Assembly: GCA_016282455.1 (NCBI GenBank)
Contig: JAEEKM010000160.1
Coordinates: 1 to 6,409 of the forward strand
DNA length: 6,409 nt
Direction of reading: 5' to 3'
From: Treponema sp.
GTDB lineage: Bacteria > Spirochaetota > Spirochaetia > Treponematales > Treponemataceae
Every line of letters starts with the position of its first letter. The first letter of the stretch is position 1. The translations under genes were made by a program, and so were the position numbers. The notes under the pieces were generated by a model, which did no database searches, had not been told where the DNA came from, and worked only from the letters and a program-made list of their open reading frames with translations. Below are positions 4,032 through 6,409 of this stretch, piece after piece.

Positions 4032-6292
4032 TATTCTTCTCCCACCGTCCAGTCAACTCTGTCTTCGGAGAGGATAACGTTTCCGGAGAGGTCATTTGTT
4101 GTAACTGCGTAGTAACCGCCGCCTGCGGCTCCGCCTTTAATTTCAAGATTATTGTACAGAGCCTGACCAGGATACATGCCTGTACATTTAACGGTTCCGT
4201 GCATGTTTCCGTTTGCACTCATGTTACTTGTTGTATCTGTGTTTCCTGTGAGTGTAAAGTAAACGCCAAGGCTTGAATCGTCTGCAATGTAGAAGTCTGC
4301 GTAGTTTGAATAGGGCATGGTAATTTCTGCGCCCAGTCCTGCAATGGCAGCCTTGTAACTTAATGTTCCGCTGATGTCACCGTTAATTGTTTCGCTGCCG
4401 AGTTTGTCCATGTCGTTACTCTTATGCATGAGGGTAAGTTTTTTCTGACTTGCCTTAACGGTTTTGTTGTACTCGCGGAACCACTGGTCTCTGGTGATTG
4501 CACCGTAACCCCAGCTTGTTCTCCATTTGTCCTTGAACTGACCGCTTGTGTCAAAGGAATCCGAACTTGGGTCATTACCCTTGTTTCCCTGACCGAGTGT
4601 GTTTACGGAAACAACGCGATAGTAGTAAAGGACTCCGGCTTTTGCTCCTTCGTAACTGTCAATGTAAGTGTTGTCTGTTGTGGGAGCATCGTTTAGTTTT
4701 CTGAAAGGTCCTGTTGCAGAGGTTGAACGGAATACATAGTAGGCGTAGGCATCTTCTGCTTTTGTCCAGCTGATTTCTACAGGGTAAACTCCCAGGTCAT
4801 TTGCTGTCATTACACTGTCGGAAAGTTTTTTCGTGCGGGAGGCAGTAACCTGTGTAGGGGCCGGAGGCATTGGAGCGGCGGCAGAACTCATGTCACTTTC
4901 TTTTGCGGTGTTCACGTTCACTGTTGAAATTTTATAGAACTTCTTTGCGTCAATTTCTTCTGTAAGGTAACCTGAACTTTCTGTTCCCGTAATGCCTTCC
5001 AGTAAAGTGGTGAAGGTTCCGTTTTCTGTGTCGCAGGAGTAAACGGTGTAGGTAAAGTTAACGCCTTCAAAATTACTTCCGACTGCGGGACTCCACTTGA
5101 GGTTTACTTTTCCTTCTGTGCTGGAATCAAGAACTTCAAGTGATGCAGGGGCACTTAGAATAAAGCCCTTTGCAGGTGTACTTGAGTCAGGACCTGTTTC
5201 GCTGAAGGCACTTTTTTGTTTTTCTTCTGTGCTTGTATTTGTGGCGATTGTCTGAACGTAGTAGTAGTAGATAAGCCCCTGTTTTACGGATGAATCTGTC
5301 CAGCTTGTGGTAGACTCAGGTATGTTGTTTTTTATGAGGGTGAATACAGAGTCCTGCGAACTTGTGCGGTAGAGGGAATAGGTGTGGGTGATATTAGGAT
5401 CTGCAGAAGTGACCGGGTCCCATGAAATGTTTAAGGCTTTGTCTCCTGTTCCAAGACCGTTTGTTACCTGAATGTTGTCCGGTGCAGTAGGGGCACCCTG
5501 TGTGAGTGAGTAGCCCATTGCAATGGAAGAGAGAACGCTCTGGTTACCTGCGGCGGTGATTGCCATTACTTTGTAATAGAACTCAACTCCCTGTTCGCTT
5601 GAAAGAAGCACGTTATCGTAAGTGTTCTGGTTACCCCTTACGCTTCCGATTTTTTCCATGCCTGTTCCGTTTTCTTTTTCACCGCGGTAGATGTCGTAGT
5701 TCTGTGCGTTTTCTACACTCTGCCATGAAACCTGAATTGTGTCTGTGGATTTTCCTTTCCAGGCGTCCACTTTGGAAGGAGGTGGTAAAAGCCAGCCTTC
5801 TCCGTTGGTTTCTTCTGTGGTGGGGTCTGTGTAGCCGCTGGAAGTGTAGCCTTTACCGATGTTTTCTGCGCAGATGCGGTAGACGTATTTTTTGCCATAG
5901 GCTTCGCTTGTGCTTGTGGGGGAATCCAGAAGTTTGTCCGTGTAGTTTAGTGCATAAACGTAGTCACGGATTTTTGTGTACTGTGTGTCGTCTGTGGGAA
6001 TCTCGTCTCCTGCATTGATTGTGGCCCGTTCTACGCGATAACTTTTTGCGTTTTCTACTGACTTCCAGGTGAGCTTGATTGTGTCCGGATACTCTCCCTG
6101 ACTTACGATTAACTGGGACGGACTTTCCAGTGTTGTGTTCACTGTCTCAATGCGTAAGAGGTCGTCCAGAGAATCTACCATGATGGAAGTGTCATAACTG
6201 CCCTTGGTTTCAAACCAGGAGTAGCAGGAGGTGAGTGTAACTGCTGAAATGAGGAGGAGTGTTTTTGCTGCGAGTTTTATTGTGTGTTTCAT
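4031..6292 (-). CDS. Five-repeat fibronectin-III lipoprotein with a shared C-terminal domain
   Basis: A 753-aa predicted surface or periplasmic lipoprotein. The signal sequence ends in the lipobox LTSC with C23 as the lipidated residue. After a short linker come five fibronectin-III-like repeats at about 56-160, 169-258, 267-370, 378-472 and 476-575. Each has the strand-B tryptophan (IKLTW, IQVSW, LNISW, VNLKW, VEISW) and an aromatic YxV/YxI strand F. Repeats 1 and 2 are closest (SVENAKSY against SVENAQNY). A tryptophan-rich linker leads to a C-terminal domain at about 593-748 that recurs in the next gene. Such FN3 arrays usually act as spacers or adhesion modules; no catalytic motif is visible. 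The ATG follows AAGGA, which overlaps the stop of the upstream gene, and its own stop overlaps the next start by 1 nt. Ligand and exact location are unknown. Confidence 0.92.
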   Translation of the reverse strand: MKHTIKLAAKTLLLISAVTLTSCYSWFETKGSYDTSIMVDSLDDLLRIETVNTTLESPSQLIVSQGEYPDTIKLTWKSVENAKSYRVERATINAGDEIPTDDTQYTKIRDYVYALNYTDKLLDSPTSTSEAYGKKYVYRICAENIGKGYTSSGYTDPTTEETNGEGWLLPPPSKVDAWKGKSTDTIQVSWQSVENAQNYDIYRGEKENGTGMEKIGSVRGNQNTYDNVLLSSEQGVEFYYKVMAITAAGNQSVLSSIAMGYSLTQGAPTAPDNIQVTNGLGTGDKALNISWDPVTSADPNITHTYSLYRTSSQDSVFTLIKNNIPESTTSWTDSSVKQGLIYYYYVQTIATNTSTEEKQKSAFSETGPDSSTPAKGFILSAPASLEVLDSSTEGKVNLKWSPAVGSNFEGVNFTYTVYSCDTENGTFTTLLEGITGTESSGYLTEEIDAKKFYKISTVNVNTAKESDMSSAAAPMPPAPTQVTASRTKKLSDSVMTANDLGVYPVEISWTKAEDAYAYYVFRSTSATGPFRKLNDAPTTDNTYIDSYEGAKAGVLYYYRVVSVNTLGQGNKGNDPSSDSFDTSGQFKDKWRTSWGYGAITRDQWFREYNKTVKASQKKLTLMHKSNDMDKLGSETINGDISGTLSYKAAIAGLGAEITMPYSNYADFYIADDSSLGVYFTLTGNTDTTSNMSANGNMHGTVKCTGMYPGQALYNNLEIKGGAAGGGYYAVTTNDLSGNVILSEDRVDWTVGEE

Positions 6293-6304
6293 TTTTTTGT
6301 TTCC

Positions 6305-6409
6305 TTAGTTCCACCAGCCGTAGGTGGAGTCTTTAATCCATGAGTGACTGTCACTATATTGAACTGGGAACCATCTTCTTCGTACATCTTCACTTGATGT
6401 GTCTACAAG
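6305..6409 (-). CDS. 3' end of an unidentified upstream gene
   Basis: The minus strand stays open from the window edge (6409) to TAA at 6307-6305 and encodes the last 34 residues of a protein, ending DSTYGWWN. The fragment is rich in Trp, Ser and Arg. Only 12 nt separate it from the next ATG, and the binding site of that gene overlaps this stop, so it is very likely the preceding gene of the same operon. The stretch DTSSEDVRRRW loosely recalls DTSGQFKDKW in the linker of the 753-aa protein, which hints at a related protein, but the match is too short to rely on. The 5' part lies outside the window. Confidence 0.6.
   Translation of the reverse strand, partial: LVDTSSEDVRRRWFPVQYSDSHSWIKDSTYGWWN

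Noticed and set aside
5560..6018. 152-codon plus-strand open frame rich in Arg, Cys and Leu
   Set aside because: It lies opposite the FN3 lipoprotein, and its odd composition reflects the complementary strand of Ser/Thr/Glu-rich coding sequence.

Overview
The window reads as a chromosomal segment of a host-associated spirochaete, most likely a Treponema. This rests on the gene order rpmF-acpP-rnc (recalled from Treponema genomes), loose spirochaete-style lipoboxes (LTSC, LSSC) and a cluster of envelope proteins, set in AT-rich spacers. The genus is inference; no 16S rRNA or database comparison is available here.

Left part (1-583): two tRNA genes, Gly(UCC) then Leu(GAG), are read leftwards from one strong promoter and end at an intrinsic terminator. 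To their right lies an AT-rich divergent spacer. It holds a sharply bounded GC-rich island of about 100 nt (281-383) that folds into a multi-branched structure no gene explains. It also holds an inverted repeat (441-463) just upstream of a sigma-70-type promoter (474-503).

Middle (584-1927, + strand): rpmF (ribosomal protein L32), acpP (acyl carrier protein) and rnc (RNase III). A clear intrinsic terminator sits between acpP and rnc, so rnc is expressed by readthrough or attenuation, or from a promoter I cannot see. The true rnc start is the ATG at 1181, after GGAGG, and not the TTG at 1115 that lies upstream of the terminator hairpin.

Convergent spacer (1928-2080): a terminator-like palindrome resembling a widespread dispersed repeat motif, then three copies of an imperfect palindrome spaced 33-34 nt apart (REP-like).

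Right part (2081-6409, - strand): an apparent operon of five envelope genes, read leftwards. In order they are the 3' end of an unidentified gene, a 753-aa lipoprotein with five fibronectin-III repeats, a 278-aa secreted protein, a 126-aa lipocalin-like lipoprotein, and a signal-peptide-bearing beta-rich protein interrupted by an in-frame TAA. Two junctions overlap (1 nt and 4 nt) and the other two gaps are 12 and 14 nt, which suggests translational coupling. The 753-aa and 278-aa proteins share a C-terminal domain of about 140-155 residues that I cannot assign to a known family. That domain, the operon around it, the interrupted terminal gene and the GC-rich island are the most interesting parts of the window.
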